Shown here one piece after another: positions 33,468-46,800 of a stretch of DNA of 64,000 bases. Made by a program: the position numbers and the translations under genes. The DNA comes from Acanthochlamys bracteata (lineage: Eukaryota > Streptophyta > Magnoliopsida > Pandanales > Velloziaceae). The DNA lies in NCBI GenBank assembly GCA_019914995.1, contig CM034130.1, forward strand, positions 6,696,001 to 6,760,000. The letters run 5' to 3'. Within the stretch, counting starts at the first letter, position 1, and each line of letters starts with the position of its first letter. Below the pieces are notes generated by a model. The model was given only the letters and a program-made list of their open reading frames with translations. It was not told the origin of the DNA and did not search any database.

Positions 33468-35033
33468 ATGGCTTCATCAGTTCGAGATGAAGAAGAGGTT
33501 GCATGCAAAGCAGGACAACCATGGTCATCAGTATCCAACTCTGAAGAAAACTTGTCTGGAGGAAGTGGTGCCAGAGATCTTCATGCTAAGGACGAACGTC
33601 AGCAAGAAGAGGAACCACGACAGAGAGAAGCAGTTGATAATTGTGATGATTCTCGGGAGAAGGTTGTTGCGAAGAAAGAGATTATTGATGCGGAGGAAGA
33701 TGTTAGAGGAGTGAAACGAGGAAGAGTAGGACATGCGAAAAACGGCGGCAGCGGCGGAGAGTCGGATCATGAGATGCATATATGGACTGAGAGGGAGAGG
33801 AGGAAGAAGATGAGGAACATGTTCTCTAGCCTTCATGCTCTTCTTCCTCATCTCCCACTTAAGGTCGCCATTCCTCTTGATTACCTTTCTTTGTCCTTCT
33901 TGTTGCGATATATTGCTGCGTGCTTGCTAGCTACAAGTTCTTGAGAAGGCTTGATTCTATTAATGTTGATTATATAATATTGTTCTTGAGAAGGCTTGAT
34001 TCTATTCATTCTATTCAATTCAAGTAAATCTTGACATTTTGCTCTTTCTGTTCCAAATCTTGTTTGTGCTTTTGAGAGCCTGTTGGGTATTGATTGCAGA
34101 GCCACAGAACAGCAAAGCACAGGCAAAGTTCATGCAACTTCCATGCAAGCAGAAAGATAACAGAGGAAAAACAACTCATATATCAAACCAATGATGTTCA
34201 GTCAAAGTTCTTATTAAATTAATTAATCTTCACAAATATCACATACATGCATGCAAATATTATAAAATATTCATACTCAAACAATTCAATTTAGTTTTTC
34301 TTCTCGGCGATTGATTTATTGATGTATATCTGTTACAGGCAGATAAATCTACCATCGTTGATGAAGCCGTTAGCTACATCAAGAGATTGCAGCAAACATT
34401 ACAAGGTCTCCAGAAACAGAAACTCGAACGCTTGCGTGGCGCATCACTGGTCTCCGTCGTGGACAACCAATCACCTCCGCTGACAACGGAAATTTCCGTA
34501 GCACCAACAACAGTAGCGCAAACAACAACAAGGGAAGCCTTCATTGCTGATGTGATCAAGAAAAACAACATTGATCGTACCACTTTGTTGCCGGTGAGCT
34601 CACCGACGGCAGTCCCTATTTCTCGACTACCCTTAGTTTTTCAGACCTGGTCTTCGCCGAGCGCAGTGCTGAACGTGTCCGGCGACGACGCGTTTATTAA
34701 CTTCTGTGCTGCGAAGAAACCAGGGTTGCTGCAGACGGTGTTGTTCTTCCTTGATAAGCATAAGCTAGAAGTTATATCTGCTAGCATCTCTTCTGATTGT
34801 TTCAGAAGCATGTTCATGATTCATGCTCGGGTAATAATTTATTCCTTACTCTCAAAAAGATTTTAGTAGTTAAGAAAATAAAAAAAAAGAGTTTAACTAC
34901 TTTTTGTTTTTTGAGATGATTACAGCAGCCGGCAAGGTTATCTGATCAGTTTTCGCAGACGTTGATGATGGAAGACGCATTCAAGCTTGCCGTTGGAGAG
35001 ATTCTGGCATGGATTTCTTCACAATACTCATAA
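33468..35033 (+). CDS. bHLH transcription factor, bHLH95/ZHOUPI-like
   Basis: Three exons, 33468-33863, 34339-34830 and 34926-35033, give 331 aa. In Arabidopsis, ZHOUPI (RGE1, bHLH95) works in the endosperm to drive its breakdown and embryo cuticle formation. The acidic and basic N-terminal region is followed by the b[23 protein letters not shown] (basic region with the E-box contacts, about residues 105-124), helix 1 to LPHLPLK, then [18 protein letters not shown] (helix 2) after the first intron. The intron falls exactly at the loop, as usual. The C-terminal part ([20 protein letters not shown]) has the pattern of an ACT-like dimerisation domain. The ATG at 33468 is preferred over 33360 because the extra residues are not family-like. 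Assignment to this subgroup is by motif resemblance. Confidence 0.85.
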
Positions 35034-35234
35034 AGAACGAAAACCTGATGAACTCCAATGTTGTGTTATCAAGATTCAAGAAATATTATTGTGATTCTTT
35101 TGTTAATTTCAGAAACTTTCTTTCAGAACCAATATTGCATTGCCAGATTTTCATTTCACTGAATTACAACACTAGACAATAGTCTCTGTTTTGTTTAATA
35201 CACAATCAGTGGGCCAAAATACAATGATCGCTAG

Positions 35235-38200
35235 CTAGTTTACAGACCACCAGCAGAAGAACAAGAAGATGAACTCTAAAATTACAGCTCTCCAAATAAT
35301 TGACCGTGGAATTCCATAGCTACCTTTACCAAACAACCCCTTGACAAAAGACCAGAAACAAACCAGCAACAGCAGACTGCAAACAAACTCCCCAATTCCA
35401 GCACCACCGCCGTCGCGGTTGCCGCCAGAAAATCGTCGAATCAATCCGACTGTAACAGCAGTGATATGAATGATCACAAATGCAGTGCCTGAAATGAACA
35501 CTGGAGATGAATCGAAGGTGAACTTGCCGGATTCTTCTTCGTTGCTGGAATCTTTATCAGTGAGCTCAAATATGGTTTGGGAAATGCCTAAGAACTTGAG
35601 GATGGCACTGAAGAAGCCGAGGAGCCAAGCGGTGAGTGCGTAGACGACGGTCATTGTGCAGTTGTTGTACCATGCGTGAATCGAGAGGCCGCAGTCGAGG
35701 TATTCTTTCAACGTGAGAATGATGTATGATAACAAGAGTGCAACAGGTATCCAAATTTCCACCTCCTGTGGCTGCAACAAAAATTAACCAATGAATTGTT
35801 ACATGGGTTAAGTACTCAATTTTCAGGTAGGTGCTAGTCATTTTGAATCGATCCATCACTTTGTTTCTTAGAAATTTTCAGGAAATGTCACTTATCTAAC
35901 GCTAAAAGCCACCTCTTCTATAGGGTTTCCAAAAGAATTACCAAAAAGAGTTACTCTCAGTACCTGATCATGCCTGGACGTATATGCATCATTATTCAGT
36001 AACAGATACGAATGTAATCATGTCATTCAAGTTAGAAATATAAAAAATGCTCGAAGGTGGTAAAAAAAAATCATGGTACATAAAATAAAAATTTTACCTT
36101 TGGCATGAAGAACTTGTCGGCAAGAAGACAGTACGCAGGAATCAATGAATAAGAGAGCTCAAAAATTGATCTCAAAGCCCAGCAATTAACGGTGAAGTAA
36201 GCCAAGCACTGCCGGAATCTTAATCTTTTCTTAAGGAAACAAGTAATGGGGCCTTGTTTGTTAACTAAAACTTCTAAAAGCCCAGTACTCCATCTCTTGT
36301 ACTGGATTAAACATCCTGGCCCAGTTGGTGCACTGCCTAAGAAGGGTGGTTCATTAGGCCAACAATAAACTGACTTCCAGCCCAGTGAATGGATTCTTAG
36401 CCCAGTTAGAACATCCTCTACAACGCCCCCATAAGCCCATCCAATCTGTAAGACAAAATAATGTAAATTTAATTAGGCTTGATTTTATAAAAAAAAAGAA
36501 TTAAAAACAACATCAGAAAAGTTTTCTCTGAAATTTCTTCTTTCCAAAAATAAGTCTCTCACTCAGAGAAAATAATTGCCCACTTGCATTGAATATAAAG
36601 ATTAATTCAGAGGTCAATGTCTATTGGACTATCATTTGGTGCAATGATAACATTTTTTTTATGGTAATTCTCAGAACGTGGTAATGAATTTTGTTTACCT
36701 CTTTACCCCAGCTTGTGTTGAACTCATACGTACATCCAGCAACTTCCTTGGCAACTTCTACTTTGCTTGAAATACTTCTAAAATTCGGTAATTCTCTTGA
36801 ATTTTCCAGGAATGTTTGCACAACTGATTCTATTAATTCTCTTGTATTCCCAAATTTCCTTTCAAGTTTCTCCAATTTCGCTAATCTATCTGTTCAAATA
36901 TATCACCAAAAAATTCAACCAAACCAAAAACTTTATTTTCAAAAAAGGTATTCTTATTCCATTTGGTTATAGATAAATTTACCCTTTTTTCTGGAATTGT
37001 TATCAGTATTCTGATCTTCAGGAGTTGCTCCATATATGATTTTCCTACGATGAAAGGCACCAGTACCTGCGTAATATGGTCCTTGAATTCCATTAACTCC
37101 GAGTCCATTTTTCTGAAATTCCAAACAGAGAAACTAATGTTAATTGCACTTCATTTCATTAGTATGTAAATCCATTGCTAGGTACTGCTTACTCTTTGAA
37201 GAACGTAGACTTGGTTACCAAAGGGATCATGCTTTAGAAACCGGTAGAACTGCTGCGGCGACTGAACGAACCCGCTGTCAGTCTCCTTCTCAAACCCAAG
37301 CAGAAGGCACATTGCATGGCGAATAATTTCTGGATTATTTGCGAACATATCACAGTCTACATTGAGCGTGAAAGGAGCGTTCGTCATTACTCCAGAAACT
37401 CTAGTCTGTTCAACCCAAAATGAAAATTATCACCACATAATTAAGTATTCGAATTAGATTCTAATTCAAAACTCAAGACGAAGTTAGCAATAATTACCAA
37501 GACGTTCATAGCACCAGCTTTATAGTGATGATGGCAGCTTGGTCTTTTCTCTCTTGCTATATAAACTAGATATGGAATAATTCCTTCTTCAGAGTTTTCC
37601 TTGTTCTCCCATATTACCTTTGAACAAACGAAAGACATCAAAATTAAAATTGTCGATAAAAATGAATTAATTTGTAGAAAATTAATTTATGGAAAATGAA
37701 TGTTTGTATGTATACCTTCACTATGCTTTGATGGTTGTTTCTTTCAATCCCTGAAAATTCTGCCAAGTCTCTGTTCAAGTGGTAAGGAAGATGTTCCTCA
37801 TCAAAATCTTCTATTCTTTTGCACAAATTTTCATACTCGTTCTAAACAAAAAAAATATATATATATAATAGTCGATCAGACTAAAAATCAAATATATTCT
37901 GTATCTATAATCAAACGAATAAAATTTAAAAAAAAAGAAAGTGAATAATTCCAAAATTAAGAAAACACACACGTTATACCTTCATGAATTTCCATTCTTT
38001 TAGGAACTCCGGCGAATGAGACCGCGGCGGATCCGGCGTGAAATAAGCGAAGGGAGCTCTAACTGGAATGTTATACTTCTTGCAAAATAACACCCAAATC
38101 TTTGCAAACTTGCAACCTTCCGTTAAAGCAAAGTAAGTTAACGGTGACCCTCCATCATCTGATACATAGCAAGCAAGCTTGCTAGCAGGGTACTCCAATG

Positions 38201-38678
38201 CCATCAAAGACAACACCGTATTCACCGTCATGATCGGCGGTTCCATTTTCGGGTCTGCCGTCGTCACAAATACGTCCACTGCTGGTAAATCTTCCATTCT
38301 TTAAAGTTTTCAATTAGAAAAAGAAAATTAGTTCTTTTAGACATCGATCGACTTAGAATTATTAGTCATGAGTTAGTTATATATAAATTCAGTATACTAC
38401 TTGATTGAAATTTACCTCTTTGATAAGCGGTGAGGGAAAGTTTTGTGAATAACAGGACTCCATTTGTTGCTGAGGTAAGTGAACCAGATGAAGGTGAACC
38501 AAGACTCGCAAATGAACGCTGTTATCCAACGAAAACCATTTTCGCGAAGCGAAGATGAGCGATAGAACAGCAGAGAAAGGAGAAGGAAGAGAACGAGAAG
38601 GTGTAGAGCTCTATCAATATTGCTCTTTAGTGAAACTCTCTCTTGTAGCTGCAGAGTTGAAGCTAAGGCGTTCGCCAT
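35235..38678 (-). CDS. Cellulose synthase-like protein, CslB/CslH type
   Basis: A GT2 membrane glycosyltransferase of the Csl superfamily, expected in the Golgi or endomembranes. CslH makes mixed-linkage glucan in grasses; the product of CslB in dicots is unclear. Nine exons (38678-38416, 38298-37980, 37841-37716, 37617-37498, 37406-37194, 37112-36983, 36889-36699, 36445-36098, 35771-35235) join in frame to 748 aa, the usual length. There is no zinc finger. Two N-terminal membrane helices precede VTTADP, SDDG (about 134-137), DCD (293-295), VED (463-465, usually TED) and QYKRW (502-506). About six C-terminal membrane helices follow. All acidic catalytic residues and QxxRW are present, so it should be active. 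I start at 38678 ([16 protein letters not shown]) because family proteins begin this way; an upstream in-frame ATG exists at 38756. Confidence 0.92.
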
Positions 38679-41212
38679 ATCCAACTGCTCTGTTTCTCTA
38701 ATGAGTTTTTTATTGCAGTTGTGAGAAGTTGGGGAAAGAAAGAATATTAACCTCATGAAAATTTATGGATCTTAATTTCTGTAGCTTAAGATCGTGAGCA
38801 GAGATAATGCCAATTTTTTTGTTTTTGTCTTTCTGCTACAATTTTGTTTATTTGTTATAAAATAGTGGGATCTGTGTTTTGATATTTCATTTTTATTTGA
38901 TTTTACTATTTGATTTTAGTTTTTATTATATATACATGCTGTACATTATAAATAAAAATTAAAAAATAGGGAATTATTATTATAAGTAATGTATTTGAAA
39001 AAAAAGATAAAATGTAATATTTTTAAATATAATTATTTTATATGTATTTTCAAACACATTTAATTAATTTTTTTAATATAATTTTTTATTTTTTAATATT
39101 TCTAAATAATTTTAGATGGTGGAGAGATTATTCTCATATGTAACATTTTGTTCTAAAATTCATTTGATTTTACTCCTTTTATATTATGTAGTGATGACCG
39201 AAAACTATTTGGAAGATATTATGCGACGCAATTGATAAGTATTGATGTCATTACTCATTTTTATTATTTTTTATGAATTATTTATATTACTTGGTCAAAA
39301 TTAATAGACTTAATTTTGATTTGGTCGTGCTTTAATGATATTTTAAGTACAAATGAATCAACAAATCATGATAAGACACGAGTCAAAGTCCCGGTTTCTG
39401 ATAGCTGACCAAATATAGTTTTTATAAAAAAATTTCTTAATTTTTTAAAAATTATAAATACAATTATTTTATAATATATACGAAGAACATCATGTTAGGA
39501 CTTGTCAATATAATCGGACAAAATGTGAGCTGTTCTGAATAGAAAATTTTATCTATTCTTTTTAAAGACGTGAACTTTTATACCTCATTTAATATTATTT
39601 TTTATAGTAAAGACAATAATATCTCATTTAAATTATTTTTTATAGTAAAGATAATTCAGATTATAGAAAAAGATAGGTACTGATTTTCCTGATTATTTTG
39701 ATTCGTTTTGGACTAATTAAATGATTCTCTTATTTTGTCTTTAACATCACATGCACGCAAGACTTTCTCGAAGTGATAAGTTTTAAGTTGTCATTTCTAC
39801 AACAAATTTATGGATTGGATTTCTTTTACTTCTACTACGATAAAAGGAAAAACATTTGACCAATTATCTATGTTGGCCCTTTTTCTAATAGATGAAACTG
39901 TAAAAGTTAAAAACTGAAAGGTTTTTAAATCCGATGATTTTTTTTCACAGAACAAAGTTTTTACTTTTTGAAAAAAGTAAGTTATACAAAATAAATTATT
40001 AAAAAGAACGTAACAAATTATTTAAAAATAATATTTAGATAAAAAAATTATGCAAAAAAATACACATCAATTGAGAACCACTTCCAACTGAATTTTGATT
40101 CGTAAGCAATGCGAGTTTCATGGTGCGGGTTATCTTTGTTTACATATTGTAAATGTACAATTTTCTCATTTCTCTATATTTTACTTTGGCAACAAGCTTC
40201 ATAATAAGCAAATAAATCTGGAATAAATCAATATATTATTATCCTAAAATTTTCTAATTATTTTAAATATATTTCATTATTTATGTTAGATTTTTTATTT
40301 AGTATTATATAATATATATATATATATATATATAAATTATTAGATAAAAAATAATTTTTTATCACTTACCAAAGCAAGAAATTTTAAATCTGGTCGCCAA
40401 CTACGACGATAGAGAGGGTATTTGAGATTACTTTTTTTCGACATTTTTTTTTAATTTTTTATTTCATATATTTTAATATATATTTTTTAAATATATAAAA
40501 AATATTTTAAAAATTTAAAAAATATAAAAAAATTTTATAAAATAAAATATTTTTATTATATATTTTTATTATTTTTTTAAAATAAAAAAATAAAAATAAT
40601 TTTTATTTTAAAAAAATTTTATTTTATAAGTACCGCCAAACATCCTAGAGTTCGACGGATCAATTGCTGGTATCGTGATAATACGGCTCTAACGGTCAGA
40701 AAATTCGATGTGATTTCACCGTCTTAGATTATAAAAAATTCAAACCTGCCGCCGGTAGTTTCTTCTCGGCCGCTGCCTCCGCCGTCGTCGTCACTGCTGC
40801 TGCCGCGCCGCTTCTTGCTGCCAAGATCGCCGCCGCCGCTGTCTCTAGCACCCAGATCCATCACCGAACGCCGTTGCTTCATTGCCACCGCCTCGCCGCT
40901 TACTCTACCGATTTTCGCTGACCCTGATTCGATCCGCCGCTGCAATTCAATCTGCTACCGGCGTGATTCAATCTCCGTCGCCGCTACTGGATCTTCGTCG
41001 GCTTGGTTGGTTCTCCGCCGGCGCTGTCCGAAAGCAGGCGATGTCGATTAGAGATCTTGTTCCCAACATCATCCGAACCCTCTTCATCTTAGTGTAGTCC
41101 GTCACCGTGCCAGTACCGAAAATTGTTCCACCGGAAATTGCTCCGCCGTCGGGCTGATCTCCGGTTGAACTTGGATCAAAGCAGGTCACGGTCTGGGAGC
41201 AAGGCTTGAAAG
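38679..41212. other. Intergenic, AT-rich, then GC-rich
   Basis: From 38.8 to 40.6 kb it is strongly AT-rich, with a TA run near 40311-40335 and one miniature element (40416-40647). From 40.74 to 41.2 kb the composition changes sharply to GCC- and CGC-rich sequence, probably the promoter and 5' UTR of the INTS3-like gene. Open frames there on both strands look like products of the skewed composition. Confidence 0.45.
40416..40647 (+). mobile_element. AT-rich MITE-like element
   Basis: Left end GAGGGTATTTGAGATTACTT, right end AAGTACCGCCAAACATCC, which are imperfect inverted repeats. The AT-rich core is shared with the copies at 2424, 4807, 32697, 55113 and 55793. Confidence 0.55.
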
Positions 41213-41227
41213 TTGTATTCCTTCATT

Positions 41228-42694
41228 ATGAAAAAGGGTTTAATCCCGTGTCATCAAACCATGCCACCGCAGCTGCCGCCCCCCCAACCTTCATCAGCGC
41301 CACCGCGTCTCCTCCGCAACTTCCCTAACACCGCCGTAGACCCATTCGAATCTTCTCTAATCTCCGCCTACACTCGTTTCTTCGACAGATTAATTCCTCC
41401 CTTCTCTCTCTCTATCCCCACACCAGAGGAATACTCTCAACTTAACCTCGCCTTAACCTATGCTATTTTAACTCAACCAAGCTTATCCCGCACTCACTTA
41501 ACCCATCTTAACTCGCTCGTCACTGACGCTTATTATCTCTTCACTGACACTCTTACCGCTCTCGCTGTTAACTCTTTTCCTAATCTCCTTCCTAAACCAA
41601 CCATCTCTCAACTGCTTTGGGTAACCTCTGAACTTATTCCTCTTAACCCACCTAACCTTCCGACCTTAATTGTAACACTCCTTCGTTATACTTCGTTTAA
41701 TAACTTAAGTTTTTGTTATGATCTTCTAACTCTTTTAGTTAACTCTTTTGATTCTTGGCTTGTTCATAACCCTCTTGTGTTAACGTCTTCGCTCTATGTT
41801 TATCTTCGTTTGCTTTCCGACCACCACCGGGTTACTGGAGTCGAAATCATCGAGTCTTTAAAAAGTTTAGAAATGGAATTTTGCCTTAGAATTCTTCGAC
41901 AACGGTTTAGATTATGCATGGAGATTGGTAGAGACCTTGTTAGATTGCTTGTGGATTGCTTTCATGTTCAAGAAATCAAACAAGTTTGGAAAGATTTGTT
42001 GTTTGAGCCCGAGAAATTTTGCATGCTGGAATTTCGTGATGTATCGCAGTTGTATTTCCGAAGAACACCGGTGCGTTATTTTGCATTGAGAATTAGTCCG
42101 GATATGGAAACAAAGTTGATATTTTTGTTAACAAATGTGAAATTTGGTAATCAGAAAAGGTATCAGCTTTGGTTTGCAGACAAATACTTGAGTTCTCCAT
42201 GGAGCGAAACAACAGTTGTAGACATTGTGAGATTCATCTGCTGCGGGCACCATCCAACTAACAAGATCCTCCGATCAAATGTTTTACAGAGATGGGCAGT
42301 TATTGGTTGGCTTCTAACGTGTTGCAGAAAGAACTATGTTGAAGCTAATGCAAAGCTTGCTTTGTTCTATGACTGGTTGTTCTTTGATGAAAAAATTGAT
42401 AACATCATGAACATTGAACCTGCAATGCTTCTCATTGTGAATTCAATGCCTCAGTATTTCGACATCACTCGTAATTTGTTGGATTTCTTGTTCTTATTGG
42501 TAGAGAATTTTGATTCGCAGAGGAAAGATTTGATTGTTCGTGCTGTTGCTAGTTGTTTTGGGTTGTTGGTGAAGAAAGGTGTTGTTCATTCATTGAAGCC
42601 GCTGATGGATTGTAATTTGTTATCTCCATTGTTGAAGGACAGGCTTGCTAGTTTAGCTTCTGGTTCAACAATGGTGGAATCAATAACAGGTTAA
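41228..42694 (+). CDS. Integrator complex subunit 3 (INTS3) homologue
   Basis: A single uninterrupted frame of about 488 aa. INTS3 is part of the nuclear Integrator complex, which processes snRNA 3' ends; the plant homologues are much shorter than the animal protein (about 500 against 1,000 aa). The N-terminus is Pro-rich and low complexity. The body is helical, with the recognisable stretch KFGNQKRYQLWFADKYLSSP (about residues 300-320), matching the conserved region of the INTS3 N-terminal domain, followed by VDIVRFICCGHHPTN and RWAVIGWLL. No intron is needed. The start is uncertain: ATGs at 41213, 41228 and 41261 share the frame. No membrane segment. Confidence 0.8.
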   Translation: MKKGLIPCHQTMPPQLPPPQPSSAPPRLLRNFPNTAVDPFESSLISAYTRFFDRLIPPFSLSIPTPEEYSQLNLALTYAILTQPSLSRTHLTHLNSLVTDAYYLFTDTLTALAVNSFPNLLPKPTISQLLWVTSELIPLNPPNLPTLIVTLLRYTSFNNLSFCYDLLTLLVNSFDSWLVHNPLVLTSSLYVYLRLLSDHHRVTGVEIIESLKSLEMEFCLRILRQRFRLCMEIGRDLVRLLVDCFHVQEIKQVWKDLLFEPEKFCMLEFRDVSQLYFRRTPVRYFALRISPDMETKLIFLLTNVKFGNQKRYQLWFADKYLSSPWSETTVVDIVRFICCGHHPTNKILRSNVLQRWAVIGWLLTCCRKNYVEANAKLALFYDWLFFDEKIDNIMNIEPAMLLIVNSMPQYFDITRNLLDFLFLLVENFDSQRKDLIVRAVASCFGLLVKKGVVHSLKPLMDCNLLSPLLKDRLASLASGSTMVESITG

Positions 42695-43847
42695 CAATTG
42701 TGAAGTTGCTTGCCCCACGGCAGAGAAATCAGAGAAAATTTCAGTGGTGTTGGAGACCAATGATTTGACAGCGTTGAGATGCTGTAGCAAGCAAGAAGAG
42801 CAGTTCACTTGAAAGCAGATAGCTCCCAAGTTTATAGTTCAATTTTGTAGAAACAATTTGTACCTTTTGATTCATTTGTAGCTCTAACCAATCATTTCCC
42901 TGAATGAATTGATGGATATTTAGCAAAAGCACAGAACTAAATTACCAGCAAATGAAATAAAGGCTTCAGGATTCCAGCTAGTGTCTTTTTGTCATGTGTA
43001 TGTATATTGCTGCAATCGCTGGTTTTACTTGTACCGACTTATATATAATTTGGATCATTTAAATTTAATTGAGAAATACGGCAACACATAAGGACTAAGA
43101 TAACGTTCATCTTTGCGGAGAAGATTTGAGAACAAACTAATCTTTGCTCCATTTCCATAACTTCATATTTACAGAAACTAACAGTTTCTTTCCACAGATC
43201 AGTTACATTATACAATAACAATAGTTTCGGTTCAAAATCAGCTCCGAAGGTGAGTCTAGAACAGTGAAAATCCTCACATGTACTCATGAATTTGGCACTT
43301 CGGCAGACGGTGAGCATTCTTTGGAACCAGAAGTCCCCAGGAAGAACTGTTGCATGGCCGAGTTCCTTCAATTTGAATGAAGATTTGGTTGCTGTGAGTA
43401 GATGACTACATGGATGTCTTCTAGTCCATCAGCAAATGAAATCAGATCCAACTTGCACCGGACTCCTCTCTTAGCAGCTTCCTAAATGAAATGAAACCGT
43501 GCATCTATACGAATCATTCATTTCAGCAACAAAAGTTATTTTGGGTAAAACAAGGATCAGCAATCATTTGAAAATATGATGATATACCAGCTTCCTAAAC
43601 GTGCATCTTAAATTGGCAGAAAGATGTACTATTGGAGAGGGGGTGGTGGCTCATCCGTCTAACTTTTCGGTTTTAACGTGTATAAGAAGATCCTGCCAAA
43701 GCCTTCTTGTCTTTCAATTCTTTGATCCGACAACAGTCTTCTTCACGAATTACTCTTCATTTGAAGTCTAAACTATCAACAATCACTGGAGATGATAGGT
43801 CATCAGGAACAGATACAGGAAACATTTGAATTACTCACAGCTTGAGA
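42695..43847. other. Intergenic between convergent genes
   Basis: Holds the 3' UTRs of the INTS3-like gene (plus) and the SCFD2-like gene (minus). A minus-strand ORF of 110 codons (43039-43371) has mixed composition and no family resemblance. It may be a 3' UTR artefact. Confidence 0.5.
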
Positions 43848-46800
43848 TCATATGTAGCTAGAAGATCCCAGAAGTAACTCAAACATATCATCCGGAGTCA
43901 AGAGTGCTGTACCACCAAGTATCAATTCTACATCTGGTCTTCTACTTTCTGAAATTGCCTCCATCGCTTCACGAACCTAGAATAGTAGTTCAGCAAATTA
44001 CTTTAAATGTTGCTTCCAGATTAGGCATGAGAGAGAATGTGTTTTTTCAGATAAAATTCTTAAAGTAAGGATAACTACAAAATGTGCACTCTGGAACCAT
44101 TGATGAAATCTGTTAGCAGAACATCAGAGTCCAATCTATCTAACTCTAGAATGAAACACAAGTCTACCAGCTCTATAATGAAATAGCTGTTTGACAGAAG
44201 TACTCCTACATGAAAGACACCACAAGAAAACATGAGTATAGCGGCACTAAAAAAGTAAGTGATTCTTACCTCAAGGCAATTAATACCCCCAATAACAAAA
44301 ATAAGAATCACACTTTGATCGCCAGGACTTGGTTTTGCCTGAAATTTCATTTTTTTTCAACACATGTAAACTCCCAATTGATTAAAACTACACTTAATCA
44401 AGATGACAATTCTCATGCATACCTGTCCAAGCCCAAATCTACCAAACCCGCTCTTCAGGAGCCGCCCAACTGTTGAAGAGTGGTACTCTAATCCAGGAAA
44501 ATCGCTCTTCATGAAAACAGTGCTCAGGATTTTATACAACAAAGTCTTCCTAGTGTTTGTGTAAGTGTCACCAGGAATACCTCCTAGAGGTATAAGACCT
44601 CTAAAGGCGGGATTTCTCCATTTAATTCCGGCTAACTTGTGGAAAAGCTCAAATAACTGGTCTACCCTATCACGTAGTTCCAACTTAAGCTGTGCGTCCC
44701 CGTATCCAGACTCACAATTTTGAGTAATATCTTCATCATTCCAAGAACTCCACTGATCATCAAATTCATCAACTTCAGATTGATCAGAAGAAAGCTCCCT
44801 GTGCTTTCTGGACTCTTTGTTTTCAACGTTTGCATCAAGTTCTTTCTCCAGGCCATGAAGGAACTTGAACCTTGCATCTGAAGGCTTCTCAAGAATGGCA
44901 TCAACTACAGCTTCTTTCAAAGAGCGTTCCTCCTCCCAAGAAAAAGGACTACTTGCCTCTGATGATGGAAAATTATCTCCAGCCAAAATATACCCAACCA
45001 TTGATAAAAGCAATGCATCTTGTAAAGAAATAAGAGCCTGGGATGATTCCTTATTTTTGATGTTCTCATGAGATCTCACCAAAGTGCTTGTGTTGATGAG
45101 ATCACGAATTTGATTTGAGAGACTCTGGCTGGTATCACCACAATTTATACTTAGAATTCTTTCAGCACTGACAAAAGCATCCCAATGGGAACTGTGAGGT
45201 TCATTGAGAGCATTCTCGGTAGCCAGAGCCAACTGGATTATCCCTTTGTTCCTTATCAAAGATTTCTGATCTGAAGCCAGCTTGCTAACCATAGAGCGAA
45301 GCTCTGAAGCGACCGCCAAACCTAAGCGCCCTTTAATATTCAAAGGTATCTTCTCACGCTGCAGAGCTTCAAGGAGCCAATTTTTTATCAGCATAACCCC
45401 ATCTTTTGCTCTTCTATACAGTAGCACGTCCAAATAATTCGATCCCATTATACGGGAAAAAAATGAACCAGTAAGTAAATTTTGCGCATAGTCCCAACAG
45501 TTAGCCTTAACCTTTTCATGCTCAAATTTCACAGCGATTTCAGGCCCATCATCAGAAATATTCCACCCTAACAGAAAATCTGTGACTTTTTCAGAAAGCT
45601 GAATGGTGTTATATACATTTTTGTCCTTGCTTAAAGTTATTGGAAGAGGTATCCTTACATCAAGTGTACTACGTTCTATATTAAGAGAAGATTTTTTGCT
45701 AACTGCTAGATTTCTTGCAGTCAGAGTGGACTTGTTCCTTTCACTGTGTCGCAAAGAGGACACAATCTGATCGATGAGTGAATCTCCATGGCAGCAAGGT
45801 GTAACTAAATCTAGTGTGCGGTCTACAAGCAATAAACCAGCAGATCTTTTATTACGGCGACCAACATCATATAGACTCGACATATCTGTCAACATCTTGC
45901 CAATTATTCTGGATGTATCACCAAGTGAAAAAATTTCTAGCTTCAAGTCCATCTGCGAATTTTTTCACAAACACAAAGCTTAAGCATGATGAACACAGTT
46001 CACAAAAACTTTTACTCTCTTGCGATCAGGGTATAAAATACCTTGGCAGCGAGGTGGTAAAGGAAATGAGCAGTCAATGTTGCACCAGGAGGAATATTTT
46101 CAGTATCAGATTGTAGTCCGGTAGAAATGGTAGGAAGTAGAGGACTAAGAGAATCTTCATTGTTATTTGACAAAAATGCTTCAGCTATTGTTCCTTCTGG
46201 AGGAAGAACAAAGACTCTAGGAGAAAGAGGGCAGAAGATCATTGGTAAGTGATACACATTGATCAGCATCTTGGCAAATTCATCTTCACCACCTATGTGG
46301 CTAGCATTATCGTCATTGTAAAGGCTCGTTCCAGTCAAACTAGGATCAACGCTTGCATCATCATTTCCATCATACGCCATTTTCGACCAGCGCTGACCTT
46401 CTGAATAAAACCTATTCTTTTCATCAGTGTCTGATGATAGTTTTGTGTTTTTGAATTCGCCCAACGGAAGGTCCTTGTCCTTGGACTCCTTCCACAGCTC
46501 CTCATAATCTTGGAGAAGCAGTAATTTGTATTCATGAAAAGCATCAGGTCCAAGAGGTGAGTCAATATATGCAGAATGAGCTGTCTGCAATTGTAAAAAC
46601 ATGTTGTAACATATATGGCAACAATGAACGCATGGAGAATAAAATTTACTAATGTCGTAACCAAGAGAGAAAACTTCAAATAACCACAGAGATTAGAGAG
46701 AGAGAGAGAGATAGCAGACACATCGCACATATTACTGTTACAAAGTCTGCATATGTTAATACTATGACCATGGCGGCACCTAGTTAATTGGCAATGAAAG

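Noticed and set aside
8520..38678. CesA and CslB/CslH as a cell-wall gene cluster
   Set aside because: They are 22 kb apart with pseudogenes, a retrotransposon, a kinase and a bHLH gene between them, and the bHLH subgroup is not known as their regulator. Chance linkage is enough.
40724..41189. Overlapping ORFs on both strands upstream of the INTS3-like gene
   Set aside because: Open only because of GCC/CGC-rich composition; the translations are low complexity and mutually overlapping. Better seen as promoter and 5' UTR.
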